A DNA stretch of 64,000 bases from Phocaeicola dorei (GCF_013009555.1 NZ_CP046176.1:589501-653500); one strand, 5' to 3'. Counted from the stretch's first letter, positions 52,001 through 61,110 are shown. Numbers and translations: made by a program. The notes: generated by a model from the sequence alone, not told the origin.

Positions 52001-52355
52001 TTATCGTAAAAAAATCAATTTAGGAAAGGCTGCGGCAAATGAAGAAATAATTCTTCGTTTTGACAGCTTGAATTCTATAGGACGGGTTTGGTTGAATGGA
52101 CAAGAAGTTTCAACTGTTTGGTGTACTCCGTGGGAGGCAAATCTGACTCCTTTCGTGAAAAATGGTGAGAATAAGTTGGAAATAGAAGTCGTAAACTCGT
52201 TGATGAACAGAATGATTGGTGACGCTTCGTTGCCTGAATCCAAACGACTGACTTATTCCTATCCCGAAATAGCCAAATCGACAGACGGATTGGTTCCTTC
52301 TGGAATTACAGGTGAAGTGTGGTTGGTACGTCGCTTTTTACAATGTATTAATTAA
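49029..52355 (+). CDS. Glycoside hydrolase family 106 (alpha-L-rhamnosidase type), lipoprotein, copy 2
   Basis: 1108 residues; lipobox YSAC near residue 26. Shares nearly all motifs with the GH106 at 37712: KVWWFHGETETTREGITADL, FEINLSNGYVAGGPW, MDSHEAGAQNWTPGFEQEFL, AEAYTDAKFSQSLAELKN, WQVYFDPRWGGPGEVVFPVL and VVNSLMNRMIGDASLPES. Differences cluster in the 200-260 region and around the segment after AEA(F/Y)T, so the two may act on different rhamnosyl linkages. It sits downstream of susCD, while copy 1 sits upstream. The GH28-GH43 fusion gene follows after only 12 bp, so the two are co-transcribed. Confidence 0.93.
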   Translation: MNKRQTIKVLRRIVMGSILTLGYSACSPFRPDVADSATIKEAWDEFSNPADSARTKVWWFHGETETTREGITADLEAYKRAGVGGVVYYDQVHGKGEHALPAFSVEWWEMLKFAASEAKRVGLSFEINLSNGYVAGGPWITKALSMQRLTASDTIIRGKQQFAAVLPAPGDDEFWDIAVLAFPVPQNQWMTNNSQRPKVTCNLPGVSAEDFFCKKSRLTTIPPQQPGKSVYINLDFETSFTARSITYRVSKRSKASTGAMNVPGAPADEFYGSSYVKQPPLGQLEVSDDGINYSKVCDLKPIYQAAASRWDQKTVSFPAVTGRYFRLNLHDWCLAGDQRPEMALGNVTLSSRARIDQWEERAGFYSEYILKNLTPAYTDEEIIDLKTIVDLTSKMGTDGRLEWDVPEGDWVIMRFAHESTGGPSKHGRANLKGLECDKMSVEAVTTQWNNYAARMIDTLSAINVKPDGVIMDSHEAGAQNWTPGFEQEFLRRKGYDLFSYLPAMMGYIVGSVTETDAFLYDLRRTVADVISDNYFGTLQTLCNKAGVDFTAQATGNGLSLVADNLQAKGRVQKPQGEFWAKHIHGSYDIKEASSAAHIYGKRIASAEAYTDAKFSQSLAELKNLADFAYAAQVNEFVVCASAYQPWLDKYPGSTGGGRHYCLNRNNTYWEYSRPFWDYQARCAGLMRKGMPVVDLCIYVGQNPPVKLLTYRLPEIPEGYDWDVCTSEALTTRMSTHGSKIALPDGMCYKMLVVQRNNDMPLHVLRHIAQLIEQGGVVYAPRPDSSASLKDKVDSVEYKKIVDQLWGKEDVVSGKRSVGKGTLYWGMSLAEALRQAGIRPDMGIVSGNTPTDKVYFAHRRLADADVYFVDNHSQRSFKDEVVLRTSLSNASYWDPVTGKRYRLQARLVAEGLHVNITLLPGESGFIVVSDDSQEELMLKPTRENERLEAIKGDWQVYFDPRWGGPGEVVFPVLTDWTKHADSGIRYYSGTAVYRKKINLGKAAANEEIILRFDSLNSIGRVWLNGQEVSTVWCTPWEANLTPFVKNGENKLEIEVVNSLMNRMIGDASLPESKRLTYSYPEIAKSTDGLVPSGITGEVWLVRRFLQCIN

Positions 52356-52367
52356 ATAATTAAGTTT

Positions 52368-54917
52368 ATGTCATTAACAAGTATTATTTGTGGCATAGCG
52401 TTGCTGACAATAGGTGAAGTTGGGCCTCAGAATATGCCCGATACTATAGAACCTGTTGAATCACCGTTTGTTATGCCTTTGTTTGAAAGGCCTGTTTTTC
52501 CCGAATCTACCATATTGGTAAGGATGGAACAGGAAGGTATGTCCACTAAACCGATTCAGGAGGCTATTGATAGTATGAGTTGCCGAGGTGGTGGAACGGT
52601 GGTAGTTCCTCCCGGTGTATGGCGGACAGGACGCCTTATCTTGAAGAGTAATGTAAATTTGCATCTTTCGGAAGGAGCGGAATTACGTTTCAGTGGTAAT
52701 ATAATAGATTATCTTCCGGCTGTTTTTACACGGGATGAGGGGGTGGAGCTTTACTCTCTTGGAGCTTGTTTGTATGCTGATGGACAGGAGAATATTGCAT
52801 TGACTGGAAAGGGAAAAGTAGTTGGACCACCTACCAGTTGCGAGATATACAAGTGTAATGAAAGTATGTCTAGTGACAAGGTGATAAGAAAACCGCTTGC
52901 CGACCGTATTTATGATGGAAAGAATGGTGAAGGAGTCTTTTTGCCTAAGACATTTGCCCCTATCAATTGTAAGAATGTCTTTGTAGAAGGTGTTACATTT
53001 GAACGGGGACTGTATTGGAATATTGTACCACAATATTGTGAACATATTTTGATTCGGGGGATTACAGTGAACAGTTTCGGACATGGACGTACGGATGGTA
53101 TTGATATTGATTCAAGTAATGATGTACTGATAGAATACTGTTCGCTCGATTGTCAGGACGATTGTTACACCATGAAGTCCGGGCGGGGTAAGGATGGATT
53201 GAAAGTGAATCGCCCCACTAGTAATGTCGTTATACGTAAAAGTATAGCACTGAGGGGAGCAGGCGGTATTGTGTGTGGTACTGAGATTGCCGGTGGAGTG
53301 AGAAATGTATATATGTACGATTGTGTTTTTGAGGGAACAGACCAGGCTTTCCGTTTTAAAACTCGTCGTCCACGAGGAGGTTTTGTGGAGAATATATATG
53401 TGGAACGGGTGCGGGCTAATGTGAAAAGACAGGCTTTGTATTGCGATATGCTTGGTTCTGCCCGCTGGGTAGGTGAGTTGGCACAGCGTTATCCGGCCCG
53501 TGAGATAACTCCACTTACACCGTGGTTTGCTAATATTTCCATTCACGATGTGGAGATCACCGGATGTAGCACATTGGTGGATGTGTCTGCATTACCGGAG
53601 AAGCCGGTGAAGAACTTTTTTTTCGGCAATGTCAAAGCACATTGTGATCGGATTGGCAAAATATGCGATGCCACAAAATTCTCAATGAAAGATGTAAGAA
53701 TAGAGAGTTGTGATACAGTAATGCGTATTGATAATTGTGATTACGCCTCTTTCTTTGGGTTCAGCAATGTAACTACAGGTAGTTCGGTGAAGATAGAAAA
53801 AACGGGAGGAGAATGTCGCTATTTAAATGTGCAGACATATCCTCTTGTCCCAGTAAATTATCAGTCCATTCGTCCTGGTGAAGTGTGGCTTGATACTGAA
53901 GGAAAACCTATTCAGGCCCATGGGTTTCAAGTGACTTTTCGTGAAGGCAAATATTATTGGTATGGTGAGGATAAAACTCATACTCTGTTTGGTACCAATC
54001 GGATGTTTGGCGGAGTACGTTGTTACTCATCTACTGATTTTTACAATTGGAAAGATGAGGGGAGGATAATTGAACCTGCTACTGATCCACATTCACCTTT
54101 GCATCATTGTCAGAAATTGGAACGCCCACATATTCTTTATTGTGCCAAAACAGGCAGGTATGTATGCTGGCTGAAATCACAAAGTAATGATGGGCATTTT
54201 GTTATTCTAGAAGCTGAACATTTTATGGGACCCTATCATTTTGTCCGCAATCTGAAACCTAATGGCTTTGCTGTGGGGGATTTTGACATGTATGCTGATC
54301 CCGATACAGGAAAAGGTTATGTTTGGTTTGAGCGTCCTCATTGGGAGCAGATATGTGCTGAACTTTCTGATGATTATACAAATGTAAATGGCCGGTATTC
54401 AGAACATTTTGTTGGAAAGGTTCCACCGTTTACACGTGAGGCGGCAGCACATTTTGTAATGGATGGTAAACATTATATTTATACATCAGGGACAACTAGT
54501 TATACTCCCAACCCTTCGGAAGTAGCGGTATTCGATGATTATCATGGTGAATATACGGTGTTAGGGAATCCACACATAGGTGATGAGTATGCACATTCTT
54601 TTTGCTCGCAGATTACAAGTGTGATAAAGATTCCGGGAAAGGATCTTTATGTGGCTATGGCCGATCGTTGGCTACCGCATACTAATAAAACGGATATACC
54701 CAAGAAAGACTGGCAGTCTTTCTTGACCCGGTACAAGGATCACCGTCCTTATCCAAAGGATTTTGCAACTCCTAAAGTGGCCGACAGATTTTATACGCTT
54801 GTTAATCCTAATCAAGATGTATATAAGGCTACTTATGTATTTCTGCCAATTGTGGTGAAGGATGGCATACCGATGATAGAGTGGAAAGATGAATGGAAAC
54901 TGGAAAACTATGAATAG
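52368..54917 (+). CDS. Two-domain enzyme: GH28 pectinase-like plus GH43-like propeller
   Basis: 849 residues. A weak N-terminal signal (MSLTSIICGIALLTIG). Residues about 50-490 form a right-handed beta-helix of GH28: GGGTVVVPPGVWRTGRLILK, TDGIDIDSSNDV (242-253, catalytic Asp246), CQDDCYTMKSGRG (262-274, Asp264/265) and FRFKTRRPRGG. The catalytic-site motif GHGG of bacterial GH28 is GAGG here (297-300), so the usual His is Ala298. Residues about 500-849 form a GH43-like propeller (VWLDTEGKPIQAHGFQVTFR, EGKYYWYGEDK, FDMYADPDTGKGYVWFERPH) of the exo-galactanase-like type. A fusion of galacturonan- and galactan/arabinan-type activities would suit a rhamnogalacturonan side-chain substrate. No frameshift is seen at the junction. 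Confidence 0.85.
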   Translation: MSLTSIICGIALLTIGEVGPQNMPDTIEPVESPFVMPLFERPVFPESTILVRMEQEGMSTKPIQEAIDSMSCRGGGTVVVPPGVWRTGRLILKSNVNLHLSEGAELRFSGNIIDYLPAVFTRDEGVELYSLGACLYADGQENIALTGKGKVVGPPTSCEIYKCNESMSSDKVIRKPLADRIYDGKNGEGVFLPKTFAPINCKNVFVEGVTFERGLYWNIVPQYCEHILIRGITVNSFGHGRTDGIDIDSSNDVLIEYCSLDCQDDCYTMKSGRGKDGLKVNRPTSNVVIRKSIALRGAGGIVCGTEIAGGVRNVYMYDCVFEGTDQAFRFKTRRPRGGFVENIYVERVRANVKRQALYCDMLGSARWVGELAQRYPAREITPLTPWFANISIHDVEITGCSTLVDVSALPEKPVKNFFFGNVKAHCDRIGKICDATKFSMKDVRIESCDTVMRIDNCDYASFFGFSNVTTGSSVKIEKTGGECRYLNVQTYPLVPVNYQSIRPGEVWLDTEGKPIQAHGFQVTFREGKYYWYGEDKTHTLFGTNRMFGGVRCYSSTDFYNWKDEGRIIEPATDPHSPLHHCQKLERPHILYCAKTGRYVCWLKSQSNDGHFVILEAEHFMGPYHFVRNLKPNGFAVGDFDMYADPDTGKGYVWFERPHWEQICAELSDDYTNVNGRYSEHFVGKVPPFTREAAAHFVMDGKHYIYTSGTTSYTPNPSEVAVFDDYHGEYTVLGNPHIGDEYAHSFCSQITSVIKIPGKDLYVAMADRWLPHTNKTDIPKKDWQSFLTRYKDHRPYPKDFATPKVADRFYTLVNPNQDVYKATYVFLPIVVKDGIPMIEWKDEWKLENYE

Positions 54918-54960
54918 ATGATTTTTCTTTTGTTGATAGGGCACATCCGTTTATTTTTAC

Positions 54961-55005
54961 TATCTTTGCTAATATGGCGTATGTCGGGAAAATGATGTAC
55001 GTCAT
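54961..55005 (+). promoter_or_regulatory. -7 box and palindrome before the hybrid two-component gene
   Basis: TATCTTTG at 54961-54968 is an exact -7 box; no good -33 box at normal spacing. Downstream, in the leader, ATGATGTACGTCAT (54992-55005) is a near-perfect palindrome (12 of 14). The start codon is at 55043. The regulator thus probably has its own promoter. Confidence 0.5.
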
Positions 55006-55042
55006 ATATTTAAATGCCTGGTATGAATCTGATTGAAATTGT

Positions 55043-58000
55043 ATGAAAACATATATTTGTCTGTTATGGGTTGTTTTTGGGTGTATAGGTTGGGAAATGC
55101 ATGCATCGGTAGATGTACATCCTACTTTTATCACGACTAGTGACGGATTGGCGAATAATTCGGTACGTTATCTGTTTCAAGACAGCAAAGGGTTTATTTG
55201 GATGGGTACATTAGATGGGCTGAGCCGCTATGATGGCCATTCATTTGTGACATTCCGTCCGGAATCAGGCGATAAAATTTCTTTGGCAAATCATCATGTA
55301 AAGAAGATACAAGAAGATCGAAATGGTTTCTTATGGTTTATCACTGCTCCGGAATTAATGAGTTGTTACGATTTGAAACATGATTGTTTTGTTGATTTTA
55401 CGGGGTGTGGGGAATATAGACGGCCTTACAATAAAATATTGGAAACTGCTGTCGGGGATATTTGGCTGTGGCATCATCAGAGTGGATGTCGTAAAATAGT
55501 CTGTAAGGATGGAATTCACTCTTCTGTATCTTTTACAAAGGAAAATGGGAAATTATCAACTAATGCAGTGAATTCCGTTTATGAGGATGAACAGGGAGTG
55601 ATTTGGATTTGTACTCAGCTTGGGCTGTTTCAGGTGACAGAAGAGGGATATACCCAGGTAGTTCAAGATAGTTTGTCTTTTGTAGGGGCGATGTCTTTTC
55701 GTCACAAGATTTTTTTTGTAACCTCTGATGGAGGTATTTATGAAAAGTCTTCAGGTAAGAATTTGTTTTTGACAGCCCGGTTGCCGTGGAAACTTTCTGC
55801 TTTTAATACCTATGAGTCCTGTCGTTTACAGAACGATTGGGTGTTTTTTACTCCTGAGGGTGGAGAGGTGTTTAGTATGTCTGAGAAAAGATTGATTCAT
55901 GATTCATCGCTTGATATTCGTTTAGGAAAATGTGAAAAGGATAATTTGAATAATCTGTGGATTTCCAATGGCACTGGTCTTGTACATTATATTGATGTCC
56001 GGACACGTGCCGTCCGGATTTTTAGATTAATGTCTGATGAAAAAGTTAAGTTGATAGGAGATGAACGTTATCATATCATACAAGATGTTCCACGTGGACT
56101 GATATGGATTTCTACCTATGGTAATGGTTTGTTTGTTTATGATTCTCAAAAGGAGGAGATGACCCATTACTCGTATCATGTGGATGAGTTTAATCGGGTG
56201 AATTCTGATTTTCTTTTATATGCTATGGGCGACAGAACCGGTAATATCTGGTTGGGATCAGAATATTCCGGCATAGCTTTATTGTCAGTATTAAATGATG
56301 GGGCAACTTATATTTATCCTGAAAATGAGAAATTGGTGGATCGTTCCAATACCATACGTATGGTTACGTGTATGGAGAATGGGGATGTGCGGGTAGGAAA
56401 TCGTCGGGGGGGATTGTTTGCTTATGACTGTCACTTGAATTTATTGCAAAGAAATTATTATCATCTTAGTGTCTTTGCTCTCAAAGAGGATGACAAAGGG
56501 CAAGTATGGATGGGAACCCGTGGGGATGGATTATGTATAGGCGATAGATGGTATGTGCATCGGGCTGATGATGTGAATTCACTTGCACATAATCATATTT
56601 ATGATATCTATAGGGACTACCGGGATAGAATGTGGATTGGAACTTTCGGGGGAGGACTCGATTTGGCTGTTTATCAGAAAAACGATTTTGTGTTTCGTCA
56701 TTTTTTGAAGGGGAGTTTTGGAGAGCAAGAGGTTCGTACTATTACTGCTGATAGGAATCATTGGATGTGGGTAGGAACCAATAATGGTATTTATGTATTC
56801 CATCCGGATTCTTTGTTGAATGATTCGCGGCAGTATTACGTTTATAATTTGGATAATGGGAAAATACGTAGCAATGAAATTCGTAATATTTTTTGTGACA
56901 GCAAAGGTCGTATGTGGATTGGAACCACCGGTAAAGGCTTTTCTGTCTGCCAGTCAGGACAAACTTATGATCAGTTGGAATTCCGGCATTATGATGAGGA
57001 TGACGGGTTGGTAAATAATGTAGTCCAGTCTATAGTGGAGGATAGGGATGGAAAAATCTGGCTGGGTACCGAATATGGAATGTCCCGGTTTGATCCGGAT
57101 ACGGAGGTTTTTGATAGTTTCTTTTTTTCAGCGATAATGCCCGGCAATGTCTATTTGGAGAGTAGTGCCTGTGTTATGAAAAACGGACATTTGCTGTTTG
57201 GAACGAATCATGGTTTGGTTGTGGTCGATCCTGAAAAAGTCATGCCACAGCATGTCGTTTCTCCGGTGGTTCTCACTGATTTAAAAATAAATGGAATTTC
57301 TGTTCGTCCCGGGGATATTGATTCTCCTTTGACAGAGGCATTAAGTTATACAAATAGAATAGAATTGAAATATTATCAGAATTCATTCAGTATAGATTTC
57401 TCTACTTTTGACTATTCTATGGCAAATGATGCCAAGTATATTTATAAGTTAATTCCATACGATAAAGATTGGGGAGTCCCTTCCTCCTTGAATTTTGCAG
57501 CTTATAAAAATTTGTTGCCGGGTACTTATCAGTTACATGTAAAAGCATCCAGTGCTTCCGGTGTATGGGGGGAAGATGAAACCGTATTACAGATTGTTAT
57601 TACTCCGCCTTTTTGGAAAACAGGTTGGGCCTTTGCCATTTATATAATGCTGATTTGTATGGCAATGTATATGACATTCAGACTAATCCATAAGTTTGCT
57701 ATCTTGCGGAATCGTATTCAATTAGAAAAACAGTTGACAGAATATAAGTTGGTCTTTTTTACCAATATCTCTCATGAGTTTCGTACCCCGTTGACGTTGA
57801 TCCAAGGAGCCTTGGAAAAAATAGAGGCTATGGGTAGGGGTTCTAAAGAATTGGCTTATCCTATAAAAGTGATGGATAGAAGCACGCAGCGGATGCTCAG
57901 ATTAATCAATCAATTGCTGGAATTCAGAAAAATGCAGAATAATAAACTGGTTCTTTCATTAGAAGAAACAGATGTTATCGTTTTTCTTTACGATATATTT

Positions 58001-59296
58001 CTGAGTTTTAGGGAAACGGCGGAATCTAAAGAAATGGAATTTAAATTTATTCCTTCTGTCAGTTCTTATCCTATGTTTGTTGATAAAGGTAAACTGGATA
58101 AGATAGTCTATAATCTTCTGTCCAATGCATTTAAGTACACACCGGAGGGCGGGAAAATAGTTTGTTCGGTAGATGTGGAAGAAGAAACAAAAAAATTGAT
58201 CATTTCCGTGTCAGACACCGGTATTGGTATTCCTTTGGAGAAACGCGGGCAACTTTTTTCTCGATTTATGCAAAGTAGTTTCTCTGGTGATAGTATGGGA
58301 ATCGGGTTGCATTTGACTCACGAACTTGTAAATGTGCATAAAGGAAGTATTGAATATGCGGAGAATGAAGGACAGGGTTCTGTTTTTACAGTCACTTTGC
58401 CATTGGATAGTTCTGTATATGAGTCAAAAGATTTTTTGATCTCTACAGCCTTAATGGAAGAAACGGATCATACAGACGAAGGCATTCCGTGCCGTCTCGT
58501 AAAAGAAGAACAGATGGCGGCTCCTTTAAACAAGAAAAAGATATTGATCATTGAAGATGATACTGATATTCGTGAATTTTTGAAGAAAGAAATATCTGTT
58601 TATTTTGAGGTGGTAGCCGAGGCTGATGGTGTGGCGGGTTTTGAACGTGCACGGACTTATGATGCTGATCTGATAATATGTGATGTCCTAATGCCGGGAA
58701 TGAATGGGTATGAAGTAACCCGTAAGTTAAAAAATGAATTTAGTACCAGTCATATTCCGATCATTCTGCTGACAGCAATGGGAACTACCGAAAATAAATT
58801 GGAAGGAGTAGAAAGTGGGGCGGATGCGTATGTAACCAAACCGTTCAGCTTAAAATTGCTTTTGGCACGGATGGTTCAATTGATTGACCAGCGTGAAAAG
58901 TTACGTGAGAAATATGTGAATGATCCCAGTATAGAGCGACCGGCTATTTATACTTCTGATAAAGATAAACAGTTCCTTGATAAATTGCAAGCTATTATAG
59001 AGCAGGAGTTGGGAAATTCGGAATTTACGATGGAAGACTTTGCTGCCCGGATGAAATTGGGGCGTACTGTATTCTCTAAAAAAGTTCGTGGTTTGACAGG
59101 GCATACTCCTAATGAATATTTCCGTATTATTCGTCTGAAGAAAGCGGCGGAATTATTGTTGGAAGGTAATTATAATGTGAGCGAAGTTTCTTATAAAGTA
59201 GGTATCAGTGATCCGCTTTATTTTAGCCGTTGTTTCAAGACACACTATGGCGTGTCTCCTTCTGTTTATCTGCGTGGAAAAGAGAAAGAAATATAG
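55043..59296 (+). CDS. Hybrid two-component system sensor/regulator (HTCS)
   Basis: 1417 residues in one chain. Signal peptide (MKTYICLLWVVFGCIGWEMH), then a long periplasmic sensor of two Reg_prop propellers (about 25-750; FQDSKGFIWMGTLDGLSRYD, EDRDGKIWLGTEYGMSRFDP), a YYY domain (about 765-850; FSIDFSTFDYSMANDAKYIY), a membrane segment about 861-880, a histidine kinase (phospho-acceptor His911 in NISHEFRTPLTL; ATP lid NAFKYTPEGG, DTGIGIP, MGIGLHLTHEL), a receiver (Asp1214 in IICDVLMPGMNGYE; KPF at about 1260) and an AraC-type DNA-binding domain (about 1310-1410; MEDFAARMKLGRTVFSKKVR, YKVGISDPLYFSRCFK). All key residues are present. It should sense an oligosaccharide in the periplasm and activate PUL 3. 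Confidence 0.96.
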   Translation: MKTYICLLWVVFGCIGWEMHASVDVHPTFITTSDGLANNSVRYLFQDSKGFIWMGTLDGLSRYDGHSFVTFRPESGDKISLANHHVKKIQEDRNGFLWFITAPELMSCYDLKHDCFVDFTGCGEYRRPYNKILETAVGDIWLWHHQSGCRKIVCKDGIHSSVSFTKENGKLSTNAVNSVYEDEQGVIWICTQLGLFQVTEEGYTQVVQDSLSFVGAMSFRHKIFFVTSDGGIYEKSSGKNLFLTARLPWKLSAFNTYESCRLQNDWVFFTPEGGEVFSMSEKRLIHDSSLDIRLGKCEKDNLNNLWISNGTGLVHYIDVRTRAVRIFRLMSDEKVKLIGDERYHIIQDVPRGLIWISTYGNGLFVYDSQKEEMTHYSYHVDEFNRVNSDFLLYAMGDRTGNIWLGSEYSGIALLSVLNDGATYIYPENEKLVDRSNTIRMVTCMENGDVRVGNRRGGLFAYDCHLNLLQRNYYHLSVFALKEDDKGQVWMGTRGDGLCIGDRWYVHRADDVNSLAHNHIYDIYRDYRDRMWIGTFGGGLDLAVYQKNDFVFRHFLKGSFGEQEVRTITADRNHWMWVGTNNGIYVFHPDSLLNDSRQYYVYNLDNGKIRSNEIRNIFCDSKGRMWIGTTGKGFSVCQSGQTYDQLEFRHYDEDDGLVNNVVQSIVEDRDGKIWLGTEYGMSRFDPDTEVFDSFFFSAIMPGNVYLESSACVMKNGHLLFGTNHGLVVVDPEKVMPQHVVSPVVLTDLKINGISVRPGDIDSPLTEALSYTNRIELKYYQNSFSIDFSTFDYSMANDAKYIYKLIPYDKDWGVPSSLNFAAYKNLLPGTYQLHVKASSASGVWGEDETVLQIVITPPFWKTGWAFAIYIMLICMAMYMTFRLIHKFAILRNRIQLEKQLTEYKLVFFTNISHEFRTPLTLIQGALEKIEAMGRGSKELAYPIKVMDRSTQRMLRLINQLLEFRKMQNNKLVLSLEETDVIVFLYDIFLSFRETAESKEMEFKFIPSVSSYPMFVDKGKLDKIVYNLLSNAFKYTPEGGKIVCSVDVEEETKKLIISVSDTGIGIPLEKRGQLFSRFMQSSFSGDSMGIGLHLTHELVNVHKGSIEYAENEGQGSVFTVTLPLDSSVYESKDFLISTALMEETDHTDEGIPCRLVKEEQMAAPLNKKKILIIEDDTDIREFLKKEISVYFEVVAEADGVAGFERARTYDADLIICDVLMPGMNGYEVTRKLKNEFSTSHIPIILLTAMGTTENKLEGVESGADAYVTKPFSLKLLLARMVQLIDQREKLREKYVNDPSIERPAIYTSDKDKQFLDKLQAIIEQELGNSEFTMEDFAARMKLGRTVFSKKVRGLTGHTPNEYFRIIRLKKAAELLLEGNYNVSEVSYKVGISDPLYFSRCFKTHYGVSPSVYLRGKEKEI

Positions 59297-59395
59297 AGTG
59301 GGCAACCTTTATTGTATAATCGGGCGGTAAATATCAGTTCGTTTCTTAAAAAGCTTAAAGTGTATAAATTTCCATGTTAATGAACAAAAATACAT

Positions 59396-59425
59396 TTTGG
59401 GGCTTTATAAATAACGATATATTTG
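59396..59425 (+). promoter_or_regulatory. Promoter of the aldA-like gene
   Basis: TTTG (59396-59399), 18 bp, TATATTTG (59418-59425, exact -7 box). The -7 box ends 63 bp before the start codon at 59489. The 192-bp gap after the HTCS gene holds no clear terminator. Confidence 0.6.
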
Positions 59426-59488
59426 TAAAATACTGCTTGAATATTTCAGATTGAAAGAAATTAAGATACTCATTTTAAATTTAAGACC

Positions 59489-60925
59489 ATGAAAGAACTA
59501 AAGATGTACATCGATGGACGATTCATCGAAAACCAATCCGATAAGTGGATTGATGTATTGAACCCTTCTACGGAAGAAGTGATATCTAAAATGCCTGATG
59601 GCACACCGGAAGATGCACGCGCAGCTATAAATGCCGCCGTAAAGGCACAGCTTTCTTGGGAAAGTCTTACTTCTATTGAACGCGCCGGCTATTTAACTCG
59701 GATTGCACAAGGTATCCGAAAGCGGGAACAGGAATTGACTGATATTATCATCCGGGAGGGTGGAAAAACAAGAGGATTAGCTAATGTAGAGGTGTTATTT
59801 ACGGCTGATTATCTTGATTATATAGCCGGATGGGCCCGTCGTTATGAAGGGGAAATCATTCCTAGTGACCGTCCTCACGAAAATATATTTGTCTTTAAGA
59901 AACCTATTGGGGTGACAACAGGCATCCTGCCTTGGAATTTTCCTTTTTTCTTGATTGCCCGTAAGGCCGCTCCTGCTCTGTTGACGGGGAATACAATTGT
60001 GGTAAAGCCGAGTCAGCTGACACCGGAAAATGCATATGTTTTCGCACAGATTGTAGATGAAGTTGGGTTGCCTAAAGGTGTATTCAATCTAGTAAACGGT
60101 CGTGGTTCGGTGATAGGACATGAACTGGCTGCTAACCCTAAAGTAGGTATGGTTAGTCTGACCGGAAGTGTGGAGGCTGGAATACAAACCATGGCAGCCG
60201 CTTCTGCCAATGTGACGAAGGTTTCTTTGGAATTGGGGGGGAAGGCTCCCGGTATTGTAATGCCGGATGCAGATTTGGATTTAGCTGTAAAATCCATTAT
60301 TGCTTCGCGTGTTATTAATACAGGACAGGTATGTAATTGTTGTGAGCGTGTGTATGTACATTCTAGTGTAAAAGAGGCTTTCCTTGAGAAACTGTTGGCA
60401 GGATTCAAGCAGGTGAAAGTGGGGGATCCGAATCAGTATACAGACCTCGATATGGGTCCGTTGATTGATGCCAAAGCACTGAAATCAGTAGAAGAGAAAG
60501 TGAAAAAAGCTATTGAGCAGGGAGCTGAGTTGCTATGCGGTGGTCATCGTATCGGTACTAAAGGATATTTCTTTGAACCGACGATTTTGATTAATTGTAC
60601 CCAAAAGATGGATATTATTCAGGAAGAAACTTTTGGACCGGTACTTCCGGTTGTTGAGTTTACAGAGGTGGAAGACGCCATTGCTTGGGCTAATGATTGT
60701 GAATATGGGCTGACTTCTTCTATTTATACTCAGAATCTGGATATGGCATTTAAATTGATTCGTGCGTTGAAATTTGGTGAAACTTATGTGAATCGTGAGA
60801 ATTTTGAAGCTATGCAGGGATTCCATGCCGGATGGCGTAAATCTGGTATCGGTGGCGCGGATGGTAAACATGGTCTGGAAGAGTATTTGCAGACGCAGCT
60901 GGTTTATTTGGAGACTAAAGGGTAA
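59489..60925 (+). CDS. aldA: NAD-dependent aldehyde dehydrogenase, AldA type (lactaldehyde dehydrogenase)
   Basis: 478 residues, cytoplasmic (no signal peptide), close to the E. coli AldA length of 479. Shared AldA-specific stretches as I recall them: VGTTGILPWNFPFFLIARK-like GVTTGILPWNFPFFLIARK, YEGEIIPSDRP, SRVINTGQVCNCCERVYV, EETFGPVLPVVEF, GLTSSIYTQNL, NRENFEAMQGFHAGWRKSGI. Catalytic Cys282 and general-base Glu248 (SLELGGKAPG) are in place. AldA oxidises L-lactaldehyde, formed from rhamnulose-1-phosphate or fuculose-1-phosphate, to lactate. Its place inside a locus with two GH106 genes links it to rhamnose use. No rhamnose isomerase, kinase or aldolase is in the window. Confidence 0.9.
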   Translation: MKELKMYIDGRFIENQSDKWIDVLNPSTEEVISKMPDGTPEDARAAINAAVKAQLSWESLTSIERAGYLTRIAQGIRKREQELTDIIIREGGKTRGLANVEVLFTADYLDYIAGWARRYEGEIIPSDRPHENIFVFKKPIGVTTGILPWNFPFFLIARKAAPALLTGNTIVVKPSQLTPENAYVFAQIVDEVGLPKGVFNLVNGRGSVIGHELAANPKVGMVSLTGSVEAGIQTMAAASANVTKVSLELGGKAPGIVMPDADLDLAVKSIIASRVINTGQVCNCCERVYVHSSVKEAFLEKLLAGFKQVKVGDPNQYTDLDMGPLIDAKALKSVEEKVKKAIEQGAELLCGGHRIGTKGYFFEPTILINCTQKMDIIQEETFGPVLPVVEFTEVEDAIAWANDCEYGLTSSIYTQNLDMAFKLIRALKFGETYVNRENFEAMQGFHAGWRKSGIGGADGKHGLEEYLQTQLVYLETKG

Positions 60926-60950
60926 TTCTTATAATTATTCTATGTAGGAT

Positions 60951-60988
60951 TATCTCGGGATATAATTCGTATTTTATGTCTCGAGATA
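60951..60988 (+). terminator. Hairpin after the aldA-like gene
   Basis: TATCTCGGGATA (60951-60962) pairs with TGTCTCGAGATA (60977-60988) over 12 positions with G-U pairs; 14-base loop. No proper T-run follows, so it may be a terminator of the weaker kind or a stability element. Confidence 0.45.
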
Positions 60989-61110
60989 CATCTTGTTATA
61001 TGATGGATATTTATTATTGATTTGGATTGATACTTTAAGAAGTATAGAGTACAAAATACTTGTTGTTTCGTCCTGTTGGAAAAGGTTTATTCATCATAAA
61101 ACAGCATGCT

